DNA from: Cordia subcordata | Lineage: Eukaryota; Streptophyta; Magnoliopsida; Boraginales; Cordiaceae | Assembly (NCBI GenBank): GCA_028554755.1 | Contig: JAPTOF010000020.1 | Coordinates: 3,601,001-3,665,000, forward strand | Reading direction: 5' to 3' | Length of the DNA stretch: 64,000 nucleotides | In this document: positions 27,670 to 39,645 of the stretch, piece by piece | Layout: each line of letters starts with the position of its first letter | Numbering within the stretch: position 1 is the first letter of the stretch | Notes under the pieces: model-generated | The model's database searches: none | Seen by the model: only the letters and a program-made list of their open reading frames with translations | What the model was told of the DNA's origin: nothing | Translations under genes and position numbers: made by a program

Positions 27670-27751
27670 CAATAATAATAATAATAATAATAATAATCAT
27701 CATCATCATCATCATCGTCATCTTCGTCATCATCATCATCATCGTCATCAT
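27670..27751. repeat. Compound trinucleotide microsatellite (AAT)n-(CAT/CGT)n
   Basis: About nine AAT units followed by a run of CAT with interspersed CGT and CTT units. Preceded by a short AT-rich palindromic stretch (27605-27650). Confidence 0.9.
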
Positions 27752-28151
27752 ATATTTTGTTTAATATGTTCAAAGTTTATTTTGCTAAAAAATTGTAAAT
27801 ATAATTTTGACTTGGTCGCTCATAAAACTTTATAATTAATTTAATTATATTATAGCTAAAATAATTAAAATCAGGCAAAATTTGATATGGCAAGCTAAAT
27901 TTGATATTAGGGTGTTAATAAAAATAAAATAGTTTTTTATTGTTTAGTGTTTCTTTTTCTTGCATTATTAACAAACTAGAGATGAATAGAAATTAATAGA
28001 TAAAATTTAATCCACATTTGATTTCCAATAGCAGATAAAATTTAATCCCATCTTATAGGTTTTGTCCTTATCGCCAATAACTTAGGGAAAGAATGGAGAA
28101 AGGAAAAAAAAAATTAAACGGTATCTTATTATTCTGAAAAGTTAAAACTTA

Positions 28152-28336
28152 CCCACCGTGAAACAAATCAAAGTGCGGATCGAATTGCTACATTTAGTTT
28201 GAGCCTACCACTTAGATCTCACGACATGATGAAACCTCTTGATCAATATAAACCACTGCTTGTAAATGATCTAAGAGGAGTGACTTCTCAAAGACTCGTT
28301 TCTACTTAAATTGGCTTTGCCTCCTTTGTAAAAAAA
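28152..28336 (+). mobile_element. SINE with 15-bp target-site duplication
   Basis: A 185-bp segment ending in an A-run and flanked by the perfect direct repeat AAAAGTTAAAACTTA (28137-28151 and 28337-28351). The 5' part contains GTGCGGATCGAATTGC, similar to a polymerase III box B. Target duplication, tail and length together identify a retroposed SINE. It lies within the right arm of the Tourist-like element. Confidence 0.75.
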
Positions 28337-31300
28337 AAAAGTTAAAACTTATAACGTTTGATAAAAGTTAATTAAAACACTAAATGCTACTATAAAAGGC
28401 TATTTTATTAAACAAAGATAAATATCAAAATAGCGTTTTGACTTTATTAAAATGCTAAACATTATGTAAAAAGCTATTCCCAAACACCCTCTTAATGTGA
28501 CAATGAATAAAAATAATAAATGACATATATAAAATTATTTAATTAACCTTGATAGGCACAACATCATACTCATTTAAAAAGCTATTTCTTGCGCATGTCA
28601 ATTTTTCAGCTAAAATTATTCGAATTCTGAAACATTAGTGATGCAAACATTAGTGGCTTCACATATAGAGTACTTTTCATTTGCACACATTTCTTCACAA
28701 TGGTAAAAATATCAATTCACTTCTATTATTTATTGTGTTAAGATAGATAAAAAATAAAAGCTATTTATGTAAAGGGAAAAAACTAAGCCAAAAAGAAGGA
28801 GAGAGAGAGAGAGAGAAATACTACACGTACGTAATAAGTTTGTCAAATTTCATGTCCAGAATTGAAGATCGTAGAACATCATTATAATAATACTGAAATA
28901 TTTTCACCACCTTTCGATCTTAAAATCCAATTACCCTTATTTGTTCTGTTAAGATAGATAGAAGAGTAAATGACATGTAAAACTAATTGGAAAAACTAAT
29001 CAAAAAACAAAAAGAGAAGATCTACAACATTATATATATTTATGTAGTTTGACAAAATCTATGTCCACAAATGAATACATTGGACCATACTATAATGATT
29101 ATATTAAAGTGTTTCGGTTAAAATATATTTTATCCTGCGTCTTGTTAAATGTTAAAATCGCATAAAATTCACTGTACTTTAAAATACACTAGTACCCTTT
29201 TCATGTAACATTCTTCAAAACAAAGGACGTATTGATTAGCAACTTTCGTTATAACATAATTAAGAAGGTATTCACAAGTTTTGAAACCATAGATGTTTTA
29301 ACACAAGTCCGATGAAACACAAGAAGGTAAAATGCATTTTTAACAAGTATTTTCGGTACCTTTCAATTTTAATTTCCAAATATGCTTAATTAATTTTTTC
29401 AAACAAAGACACTATATCCATCCGAAACCTAACTATAAGACTTATTTATGAGTTTAGGAGAACAAATTAAATCAAAAGTCTGGTTCACATAAAAATACAA
29501 CTTAAAATAGCTGATTAAATTTATATTATCAATGGGGTCAAAATTTCAAGACATTTTATATACGTAACTGGTCCCCGTGCTTGATTCTCAAAAATCACAT
29601 GGCCGTATGCGATAGCAACAGTCACAGAGTTGAAGTGCTGACCAGCTAAAACATGGAGAGATGCATACAAGTTAAACACGCACATGGACTCTAACTCATT
29701 AAGTGCCACCTTCTTGACAAAATAAAAAAATTAAAAAAAAAATAAGTGGCACCTCCTCTTTTCTAAATCGGAGCATAAAAATCTACGTGGAGACTTGTCC
29801 ATATTTGGGTTTAAATTAATTAAGAAGTTATTTTGTTCGAATCAATTTAAATAGATTTGTGTCTGATTAGTTTTATAATGTACCTATAAATTAAATTATA
29901 CATCATAAGATCTAAGTTTTATCGTAAATTTAAAAAAATTGTCAAGAATGATCTAGTTGTGTAAAGGAAAAAGGAATCATCATTTATCTTTGATAAAGTA
30001 CTAAAATAGGCATGACCCAAACCAAAAAAATTCAAGAAAACCAAGCAAGGTATATCATTTTATAAAGTGGTGGTCTTTGGGCGATGGTCGATTTTAAGAA
30101 TTATTTCTTGTCTCCGCCTATTAATTAGGTACTTTCCCCAATTGAATTCATCATGACGTCTCGATCAGTTGAAAAGCTCATAAAAGTGCAGTTGTAACGT
30201 TTAAGAAGTAATTAAACTTCATTATTTATGCGAATCACATGCGGTTAATTTAGATTTTTTTTCTTTTTCTCTTTTTTCTTTTTTTTCCCTGAGACATCAA
30301 CATCCATTGGTTGGAATCTTTGCCGGATAAGACAATTGCCAGTGACCATGGCAGAGCTTTCGTACCTTTTATCTAGATCTTATATTCTGTCTATACTTCT
30401 TTTCATTTTAATTCTTTTCTCTATCTTATATAGTTTTTCATTTAAATAATTTTAGATTTTTTTAAAATAGAAACTCATATTTTTATTATCTAGAAATCAC
30501 CTTTTATGTGTTTGTCATCTAGAGATATAAATAAATAAATAATAGCGATCTTTGGATGATAAAAGTAGTCAGCATGGTAACATACATATATCACTCTTCT
30601 TATTTTTGTAGAAACTTTTGCATCGAAATAAAAACTATTATTGATAGAATATTTATCAATTTGAGTATGAGATGTTTTGAGATAGAATCTATCACCTTAG
30701 GTATGAGAAATTTTGAAATTAATTTTTAATAGATGTAGGTGTTATATTGTTAGCTTCTGATACCCTTTAAATCAGACAAGAAAATATCTATTAAATATAA
30801 GGCACACCATTGAGAACTCAATTAATAATAACTCTACAGAGTTTACCTTAGTGTCTGGAGCATTTGGAGTGACAATAAATCTGATCATATCTTGAGTTTG
30901 AATTAATCAGAAAATTAAATTTATTTCCTTTAAATATAGTCATTTTTCCTTGGTAACTTCTAGTTTGATTAGGGAGAATACAAAAAATAAATTTGCTAGC
31001 GCCCAAAAATTTGATTTTGATTAGAATCATTAACAGAAACAAAAAAAAAAATTGATTCTGGGATATTCAAATATAGGTTTTGAAAATCCTTTTAGAGAAA
31101 TTATTCATCATAAAAAGAAAATACCATTTATGAAAAATAAATTCATTAAAATGTAAGCATTATTATCCGGCTTTCAATTCTTACCATTGAGTCTCGTCCA
31201 CGTATAAATGTGAAGAAAGGCATCTTTTAACATTCATTCTCACTCCAAACGGGTAATATCCCTTCCTTCAATATCCTTGGTTCTTATAAGAAAGAACTCG

Positions 31301-33933
31301 TAGAAATGAAAAGGGTATATTAAATATTAATTTATTTCACTAAAATATTTTTTATTTGCATACGTAATTAACATGCTCACTTAAATAATTCTTTAAATTC
31401 AACTTATTCTCTCTTAATATACAAAATAAGTATATATATGTTATAAATAGTAAAAATAAAATAACATTTAGAGTTATCGAATAAAATAACTATATATTCC
31501 ATTTTTCAGTTCGATGAATATTCACCTCTCCGCGCAGGGTCACGTGATGGCATCTGGTCTTGGAGACCTAAACAATTCAGCTTCCCTTATCCTCCTCACG
31601 TGCTCGACGCAGAACTCATTTTTCTTGATTAATTAATTATTTCTTTGTAAATATAAAATTAAATAAATTCACTTCCTTTTCAATACCCTTTTCTACTTTT
31701 TTTTTCCTTTCTTTCTTTTCCCGCTTGGTGCTGAACGAGATCTCCAGGTTACAGATGCATGCACGCATAAATTATAAAAATGTAATAATACTTGTTTTTT
31801 CCGTATAACGCACAAGTTATACTCTAATTATTTTACAGTGTTATTTACACTGACCAAACAGACTAAGATTAATAATAATTGCATATGGTATTTGAGCCAT
31901 CACATGTATGAATTGTACTCTAATTATTCTACATTTGAAGGTGAAAAGAACGGGCTTCCAATACAATTGTGGTACAAAAAATGAGCATCAGAATTTGTTT
32001 TAGGTATCCACCACGTTAAGCGCAGCCAATGTTAGGTCTGTTTTAATTTCTTTAAGATTATCTTGAATGACCATATATCTGGAAAAGAATAATAGCACAG
32101 TATCTGAAAAATTTTAAAAGCTGATTTATTTTGTTGTCCAACTGTATATTAATCAACAACATTGTTGAATATGGTTCGAAGCTTGGGAACCAACAAAATG
32201 ATTGTCGTTTGAAATTATTGACCAGGTGTGTTTCCCTTTTTTTTTTTTAATAACTAGAGTATAATTCATGAGATACTCAGAGTAAAATAAAAAATGAATA
32301 CTTTTATATAAAATTTTATAATTTATAGTAGGATAAAATATAGATATATTTTATTAAATTTTATTTTGAAAAGTTTTCAACAATAATTATGTTTTTTTTT
32401 AATGAGATATCCGAAATGGATCTCATTTAAATTAGAAAATAATTTTAAATAGATAGATGGATAGATTATATATTTCTTGAAAAAAAATCATAAAATAATG
32501 ACATGTTAATATATATATCTCTTCTTTGACGATATTACTTGCGAAATTTGAACTTTGAAAATTAACATAAAGCTTTTACCTAAATTGGCAAAGTTTAGCA
32601 CTGGATTACACGTTTATGATATTCTTTCATAAAGAAAAATTTTATATGTTTTCAAGTTCATAAATTGTTAAAAGTGTAATTTGCAAAAAGTTTAGAAAGT
32701 ATATGACAAGACACAACTAATAAAGTGAGATGTACAATAATATGAGACTATTATAAAGTCCTCCTGTAGGCTATATACATATGTAGCCGAGTGTAAAATA
32801 TGTGTGCATTAATTGAAACTGTTTGCTTTTAAAGCTTGTTAAAAGTTGCTACAACGAACTTGCATTAAGCTGGATAATCAAGCGCCTACAAGTCATATTA
32901 TATCCTCTTTCTACAATTAAGTACCTTAAGGTCCATAATTAATCATTTGGATTCATCACGGACCTAATTGTTGGTAACAATAATAGGCACATTAATAACA
33001 GTAGAAAATATAATTTTGAATGAATTATTTGCTAAAATAAAACATCAAGAGAGACCTAATGAAGCAACCTTCAGCAAAGAAAACTCAAAAACAAATCTTT
33101 CGATGAAGCAAGGACTTAGATCTTTTAACGGTTACTATAATGTAACTTTATACACATCAATCACGATATATAGAATGTAACTTAATGAGTTTTAGAATCA
33201 TGCACTATCCCACCGAACATTCTCTAATTCCTCATCTCCACTCAAATTCTAAATCAAAAAACAATGATTAAGTTGTCCTACAAAATTTTACTATATGAAG
33301 TGATCATTTATCTTATGATTACCAAACTGCAAAACTGATTGTTACAATAACATTTTTATTTACTTTAAAGATTATGAAGTAATGTAACATTTCTACACTC
33401 ATAATAAAGTTATTAACAAAATAGTACAAAAAATTTAAACGGATTAGTTTTTAATTAGATTATATATATGTATATATGTTACAAAAAAAAAAAAAAAAAT
33501 TCAAGTTGGTCCCCGACATTCATCCTTTTGCCTTTATTTCAGTGTTGCAACTGTTTTTTGTTTTCTTTTTACTTTTATCTTTTAATTTTTGCGGGCAATT
33601 TTATCCTCATCGCTGCGTGCCACTTGTTATTTTAGCGCTGCTTATTCTCTCTGTCTCAAGTCTTTCAGAGCCCAGCAAAGGCCACCTCGACTGCCGCGCA
33701 AAATAACCATTTAATAAAACGTCGACTATTCATTTAACCGCCCACACTGTCTTGTTGTACACATAAAACCCTTTCACACGACTCAGCTCAACTCACTCTC
33801 GTAACAACTCCTGTTGATGCCACCACCACTCTCTCCACCGTCGTCGCCTCCCTCTCAACACCACCACGTCTTAACGGACACGTCAGCATTGCGTCAGCAA
33901 GAGAGTGTGTTATATATATAGTCGAGAATCTGA

Positions 33934-33972
33934 ATGACAAATGGCGCTTACGAGACAACCGTCGGATCTTAA
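33934..33972 (+). promoter_or_regulatory. Possible overlapping upstream ORF at the TOR1-like start
   Basis: An ATG at 33934 lies seven bases before the main start and opens a 12-codon frame (MTNGAYETTVGS, stop at 33970-33972) overlapping the main ORF in another frame. It matters only if transcription starts upstream of 33934. The run TATATATATA at 33911-33920 is too close to the ATG to be a normally spaced TATA box for that start. Confidence 0.4.
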
Positions 33973-36900
33973 GAGCAGGGTGATCACGTGCCTCAACAAG
34001 CTCTCCGATCGCGACACGTTGTCGCTGGCGTCATCTGAGCTCGAGTCTATAGCTAAGAGCTTGTCGGACGACAATTTCGCCCCTTTCCTCACATGCCTCT
34101 CCACGACCGACTCAGCCGAGAAGTCGCCGGTCCGACGCCAATGCGTCCGGCTAATAACCGTCCTCTCGGCCGCGCACGGCGACGCTCTCTTGCCTCACCT
34201 CTCGAAGCTCCTTTCTTCGGTGGTCCGGCGCCTCCGCGACCCCGACTCCGCCGTCCGCTCCGCCTGCGTCGAAGCCGTCTCGTCAATTGCTTTGCACATT
34301 ACGAAACCTCCCTTCTCCTCGATACTCAAACCTTTACTTGACTGCATTTTCCACGAGCAGGATCACAACGCTCAGATCGGTGCTTCGCTCTGTCTTGCCG
34401 CGGCGGTTGAGGCGGCACCGGAGCCACACACGGCGGAGCTGAAGAAGCTACTACCTAAGCTCTTCAAACTAGCGAAAAACGATTGCTTCAAGGCGAAACC
34501 AGCGCTGTTATCGCTTATCGGAAGCATAGTAAGCATCGGCGCTGCTTCGAGTAAATCTGTGTTAAATAGTTTAGTTCCATGTGTTGTTGAGTTCTTGAGT
34601 AGCGAAGATTGGATGGCGCGGAAGGCCGCGGCAGAGACCTTAGTCAAATTAGCGGTGGCGGAGAGAGATTTGTTGACGGAGCATAAGTCCTGTTTAGCTT
34701 CTATAGAAAATAGAAAATTTGATAAGGTATGAAATTTTTTCCATTCTTTTCGAATTTTTTTGAGCATGTTAATAGGAAATAGAATTTTTTCATTGATATA
34801 ATGAGGATTTATTCAGTTAATAATAAAATTAATAATAACAGGTGAAGGTTGTGAGGGAAACGATGAATCGAGCATTGGAGATGTGGAAGGAGATTCTCGA
34901 GGCTTCGGATACTCAGTCACAATCAAAGTCATCATCAACAGGTAATGTAGTTTAGTTGTCTAAGCCTCAACTAATGAAAATTGATATGTTTGCAGCTAAG
35001 TGTTGTTTGTTGTTAATTATAGGTATTATGTTTGTGAACAATGGAAGAAAGTTCTAATATTTTTAGAACGTTTTAAATCTTGAGGGCGACAAATACCGTG
35101 CTTTTGAATGGAAGTGGGATACTGGAAATAGTGAATTTAAGAAATTAGGCCGAAAGTAGTTTGTTTTTGTAGTGATGATATGCAGAACATGGTTTAGACT
35201 GTTTTTAGTGTATTTATTTCATAGATGATGTTTATAGTTATGTACTCTTTATACAAACTAAACTATTTATTCTTTGCCGTGTTTGATGTTAGTTGAACAT
35301 GCTAATGACATCTCATGCTAGGATCTAAATGTAAATGGTAAAGAGGAGTGCACTTGTTATGTGTAGTCATTGACAAAATTACACATTTTTTGGATGCATA
35401 TTCTTGCATCCTTTCCATCATATCTGAAAAAGACAAGTGACATGTGGTGACATGTGCCTCAGTTCTGCAGAATGTTAAGATTCTTGGGTATTTCGATGGT
35501 TTAGATTTTGATTGACTTTCAAATTTAACTTGAACGAAAATGCAATTTTTTAATTTTGGTAAATCCTTTTTCAAATTTATAGAAGTTTTACCTTCACCTG
35601 TAAAGGCCACATTTTTACATAAATACAGATTTTATTGCTTCAGACTCTATCACTGGAGAGGATTCCCCTATCATATCCACTATTTCTTGTGATTCTGGCT
35701 ACTGGACTCCTCAACCAAAGAAAAAAGCTTTGTTAAGGAGTTTTTCAACATTGAGTACTTCATCTGTAAGTAGTAAACAGAGGACACGTACTCTAAGGAG
35801 TGATAGTGGGAAGCCAAATGCTGCAAGATCCTCTAAGGTGGAGTTAAAGGAATCTTCTGACTGGAAAATTGAAGTTGATTTACCACTGGCGGCCTCTTCA
35901 AAAGTGGGTCACGAAGATGGTCAGAAAAATAAAAACATCTTAAATCTAAATTCTGCAGAGAGCGAAAGTTGTTGTAATTTGAAAGTAGAAGCAAAACATG
36001 TCCTTTTCCCGAAATCTTCTGATAATAAGTTAAGCACATTCAATAATTTGAGGTTGAGCTCTTGTGTGGTTCCATTATGTGAGGACGAGAATGTCGAAGC
36101 CAATGTCATTGAAGGAGACAGCAATGCTGTTGAAGACTATTTTGGGAGTCAGAAAGAGTTTGAGGATTTCTCTTTGATCTGCAAACAGCTTATTCAGATT
36201 GAAGACCAACAGTCCAATTTATTGGAGCTTCTCCAGGTATAAAACTCTCTCTCTCTAAACATTCACCAACTACATTAGCTGTAATGTTATCAATTATTGT
36301 GTTATGGACTAATCTACGTAACTACATACTTGGGCTCTTCTAAATTCATCCACATTATTGATGTGCATATTATAGAACCTTCCAAATTATGTATATTAGT
36401 CTCTGTCATCATATAACATCTCAGTCCCAGATGTTTCTTTGGTGAGCAGTGCAATATCCTTTGCTCCTAGGTCAGCTCCAAGAGAACAACTCTGTGCCAT
36501 AATCTCTCCTTAAATTGTAACTCTCTCTGAAATGTTTAGATGCATGTAGGTTGCTCCGAGAGAGCAACGAAATTCTTTTGAGACGTCATGGTGGTTTTCA
36601 ATTCCTATTCTTATATGCAGAGGTTTATAAGCAGCTCTCAGAGAGGAATGAATTCTCTGGAGAAACGCGTCACTGGTCTGGAGAAGGCACTAGATGAAAT
36701 GTCACATGATTTGGGAATTTCAACTCGACGGGTTCCAGACATAGACTCTGAAGGAAATACATGCTGCATGCTTGCTGGTGGAGAATTTCTAAGTCCAAGG
36801 TTTTGGAGGAAGACAGAAGGACAAAATAGTAATTCAAAATATTACTTTTTGAATGGGAGCCAGTCAATGAATACCATGTTGCATAACATGCCGTATACAA

Positions 36901-37103
36901 ACTCTGAGACTACTAAGCTGGAGAGGTCAAGAAATCACCAGCAACGCAGCTGTAAATCTGCCAAGGTCTCAATGGAAGACACCAACAGGGAAGGGATGGA
37001 AACTCTGGAATCACACACAAATAGAATGATATACCAGAGAATTCAAGTTGATAACAATTCACAAGTTTTTAATGCTGGTGGCGCAATGGTGCATCACTTG
37101 TAA
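33941..37103 (+). CDS. TORTIFOLIA1/SPIRAL2-like microtubule-associated protein
   Basis: Four exons: 33941-34726, 34842-34941, 35629 or 35644-36236, and 36621-37103; GT-AG introns, phases join, about 658 residues. ATG at 33941 is in the context ACAAATGGCG. Residues 1-295 are helical HEAT-type repeats (LKSRVITCLNKLSDRDT, SAVRSACVEAVSSIA, EDWMARKAAAETLVKLA, KVVRETMNRALEMWKEIL). A Ser-rich region follows, then a helix after QLIQIEDQQSNLLELLQ and a coiled coil (SLEKRVTGLEKALDEMSHDLGIS), with FLSPRFWRK near the end. TOR1/SPR2 proteins bind cortical microtubules and control helical growth. The layout matches the shorter TORL members rather than TOR1 itself. The stop may be caused by a frameshift (see finding). 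Confidence 0.87.
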
Positions 37104-39645
37104 ACCGTATGCATCAGCAAACCTCCATAACAGGTATTTAATCTGTCTTTCTGTCTCTTGACTTCCTTTGCACATTGGCTGCATTCATTTTCACTTGTGG
37201 ATCAAAATTTTAGGCTGTCAACTACTGACAGGACAGGGGAATGACATATCACTTCATCCGCCTTTTTCATTACTGCCTGTTTCTTTCTTCTCTTTTCTAT
37301 TTTTCTCGCTCTTTTTTTGCTTATGGTTGCTGGGGGGCCAGACTTCTGGTCTGAGTTTCTGATCTTGATCTTCTCCCATGGGCACATTAATTTATATATT
37401 CCCTGATATGCCACTAAAATCTTCCTCTGAGTATTAATCAATATTACAAATGTCTAGACTTTATATTTTGACAACGAATGTTTTTGGAATCAAGAAAAGA
37501 TTTGAGGCATGTTACGTAATAACATTGGTTAGAGAACTTTTACTTATTCAATAGTTCTCAGAGTAAAATGTCTAGTAGATCACTGGAAAGAATCTCATAG
37601 GATATCAAATACCAGAATGAACTCTTGGGTGACTGTATACTTTCTTGATTGTCTATGCATCAGATTCTTAATACACTTATTTCTATTCATGAGCTTAAGA
37701 CTCTGGTAGTTTGTGCAACTATATTAATTGGCCTAAAATTAAGCAGGTCATATCTAGCTCAGATAAGATCCGAGTTGTCATACAAGGACCTTCATGCTGG
37801 ACTTCTGGATGTCATCAATTGACATGAATAGAGGACTAGAATGACATTTTCAAGGGGACACATTGCTCTCAGAATTTGTGAACTTGCCAAGTGAGGATTA
37901 GCCTTAGCGCAATTTTCTCATTATGAGTGCCATTTCCACCAACCTTCTCACTGAGGATCCTCCTGAAATAAAGTTTGCCAGTGCAACCTCATTTCCCAGA
38001 TAATCATGGTCTTCTTTGGCTCATATGGGGAAGGATAGTCGAAGTTGTACATAATTTCATTTTACATATAAATTTATTCGACATTTAGGCTCGTATTCTT
38101 GTGTATAGATTCAGGCTTCCATGAGTTAATTTAGTCAACATTTTTTCATGTGTAAGTATGCCGATAGAATGCATGGCTGGTAGGCAATGAACGCCCCTTC
38201 TTTTCTCTTCTACACTCCCATTCATATTTACTAATAATATGAGGTGACAGTTTTTTTTTTTTGGGAACTACGCTTTGGCTTCAGCGTTTCTGGTGTTATT
38301 CATCAGGCGGATTGTATGTGTTTATTTCTTTTGCAGAATAGATCTTGTGCATGCAATGCATTCAACACTAGACTAAGGAATTTACCATATATATTTTTCA
38401 TGTCACACATTTTAAGTTGCTACGTCTCTAAGTAGCTTAAAAAGACACGCAGTACATTTACCTGATAGGTAGTGTTAAAACTTAAATGTGGTACTGTTTG
38501 TTGTAAATGAAATTTTAGAAAATAACAACTGTAGAACAAGTGCAAAAATAATCAAAAAATAAATTTCAGAGATAAGCAATTTTAACAGTAACAAAATCAA
38601 ATTGTAGCTTGAGGCGTGTTATGAACACTGTCCTTAAGGATATTTCGCCTAACTGGTAAGCGCATCCCCCATGATTCAACAAGTTCGTCTAGTATTTGCA
38701 ATTAGGAACAAGAATAGCAAAATATTGTCAAACCCAGCGAACAAATATTAAAACACAGAAAGAATAGAAAAGCAGAAGAGGTGTCTTAAGAAGTTCAGTG
38801 TGCAAATCGTCCAGTGCTGCAGGCTGTATTTATAAGCTGTGAGAGAAACAGAAGCAGAAAAATAAAAGGAGTTGTAGTTGAGAAATGGAAGGAGCTGAAT
38901 CTAGAACTGCACTGAAATCTGCACGTGTTTTACTCGTTCAATTTGGAGCAAAAACGGAATTATTCTGGTAAGCCATTTTAGGAGTAAAATTTGAACAAGC
39001 AGGTGAGATTGAAAATAAATAAAAATAAAGAATGGCTTGGACCGGGCCTCGCGCGCAGAGGGGGCAAATCCACTAATTTGAACTATCAGCCCAAATCTCA
39101 TGCATGCAAGCCCAACCCCTTGTTCTTTCTTTCACAAGCTCACTAAGGTGTCAACTAATATATGGTGAGAAAATGTTTATCATTTTTCCAATGTGGGAAG
39201 TAATCTATTTTTTTGAGGTACAAACAAAAACACCCAATACTGTTCACAGTAGAATTTATGAGTATCTTCGTTCTTCAAGCATACTGCTTCTATCATTTAG
39301 AAGTTCTGTCATTTTTTCTTGTTTATTTACCATTGTGCTTCTTGAATGCTTCGAGAAAAAAAAGAAAAAAGGGGTTTGGTTTGCAGTCCAGGTCATGGTT
39401 TTCCTGCCTAGAGTGCAATTGGGCAGGCAAGATGGGAATCAAATCCTGATACCTGGTTCGTAGCCACGTGCTCTAATCTTCTGAGTTATAAGCTCTACTA
39501 TGTTTTTATTATAGATCAAAATTTGAGATTACTCCAAAAAACGGAACCCTCCTTTTCCCTTACAATTTCGGATTAAGCATATGTGGAAGTACATCTATAC
39601 CTTGCAATAAAGTGTGGGCTGGGAGAGAGAGGACGGTTTAGTTGC
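37104..39645. other. Downstream of the TOR1-like gene: 3' UTR and repeat remnants
   Basis: The first few hundred bases include the 3' UTR, with a plausible donor at 37134 (ACAG|gtattt). No further exon of the TOR1-like gene could be placed with confidence. 38585-39120 looks like an interspersed repeat or LTR remnant: higher GC, GCGCGCAGAGGGGG near 39050 and a TATTTATAAGC box near 38828. It has no recognisable coding domain. Confidence 0.45.
39355..39505 (-). repeat. tRNA-derived SINE remnant
   Basis: On the minus strand it reads TATAACTCAG..GATTAGAGCAC (box A-like) then CAGGATTTGATTCCC (box B-like) at tRNA spacing, followed by about 90 bp and a T-rich end (CCCCTTTTTTCTTTTTT), as in T-tailed plant SINEs. 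No target duplication was identified. Confidence 0.5.

Larger units (their letters stand above)
26677..28491. mobile_element. Tourist-like element split by nested retroposon insertions
   Basis: Outer termini GAGCCTATTTGGCAAAATTAGC (left, 26677) and, from the right end, GAGGGTGTTTGGG, with TTA on both flanks (26674-26676 and 28492-28494). Arms carry repeated AGCTGTTAGCTG and GCTATT motifs typical of such MITEs. Inside are a LINE-like 3' end (about 26763-27310), a trinucleotide microsatellite (27670-27751) and a SINE with perfect target duplication (28152-28336). The borders assume the two arms belong to one element. Confidence 0.5.
21044..33940. other. 12.9-kb intergenic region between the SIN3-like locus and the TOR1-like gene
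   Basis: No gene recognised. The first 700 bp is the 5' flank of the SIN3-like locus, with GT/GA-rich simple sequence at 21425-21575. Further on are a CACTA-like palindromic repeat (25320-25665), a Tourist-like element with nested insertions (26677-28491) and microsatellites. 22400-22900 and 23700-24360 have higher GC and look like old repeat remnants, but I cannot name them. 28500-33400 is very AT-rich, with only short shadow ORFs. 33600-33940 is the promoter and 5' UTR of the TOR1-like gene. Confidence 0.6.

Noticed and set aside
34089..34341. Arg/Pro-rich ORFs on both strands
   Set aside because: Shadows of the GC-rich first exon of the TOR1-like gene in other frames.
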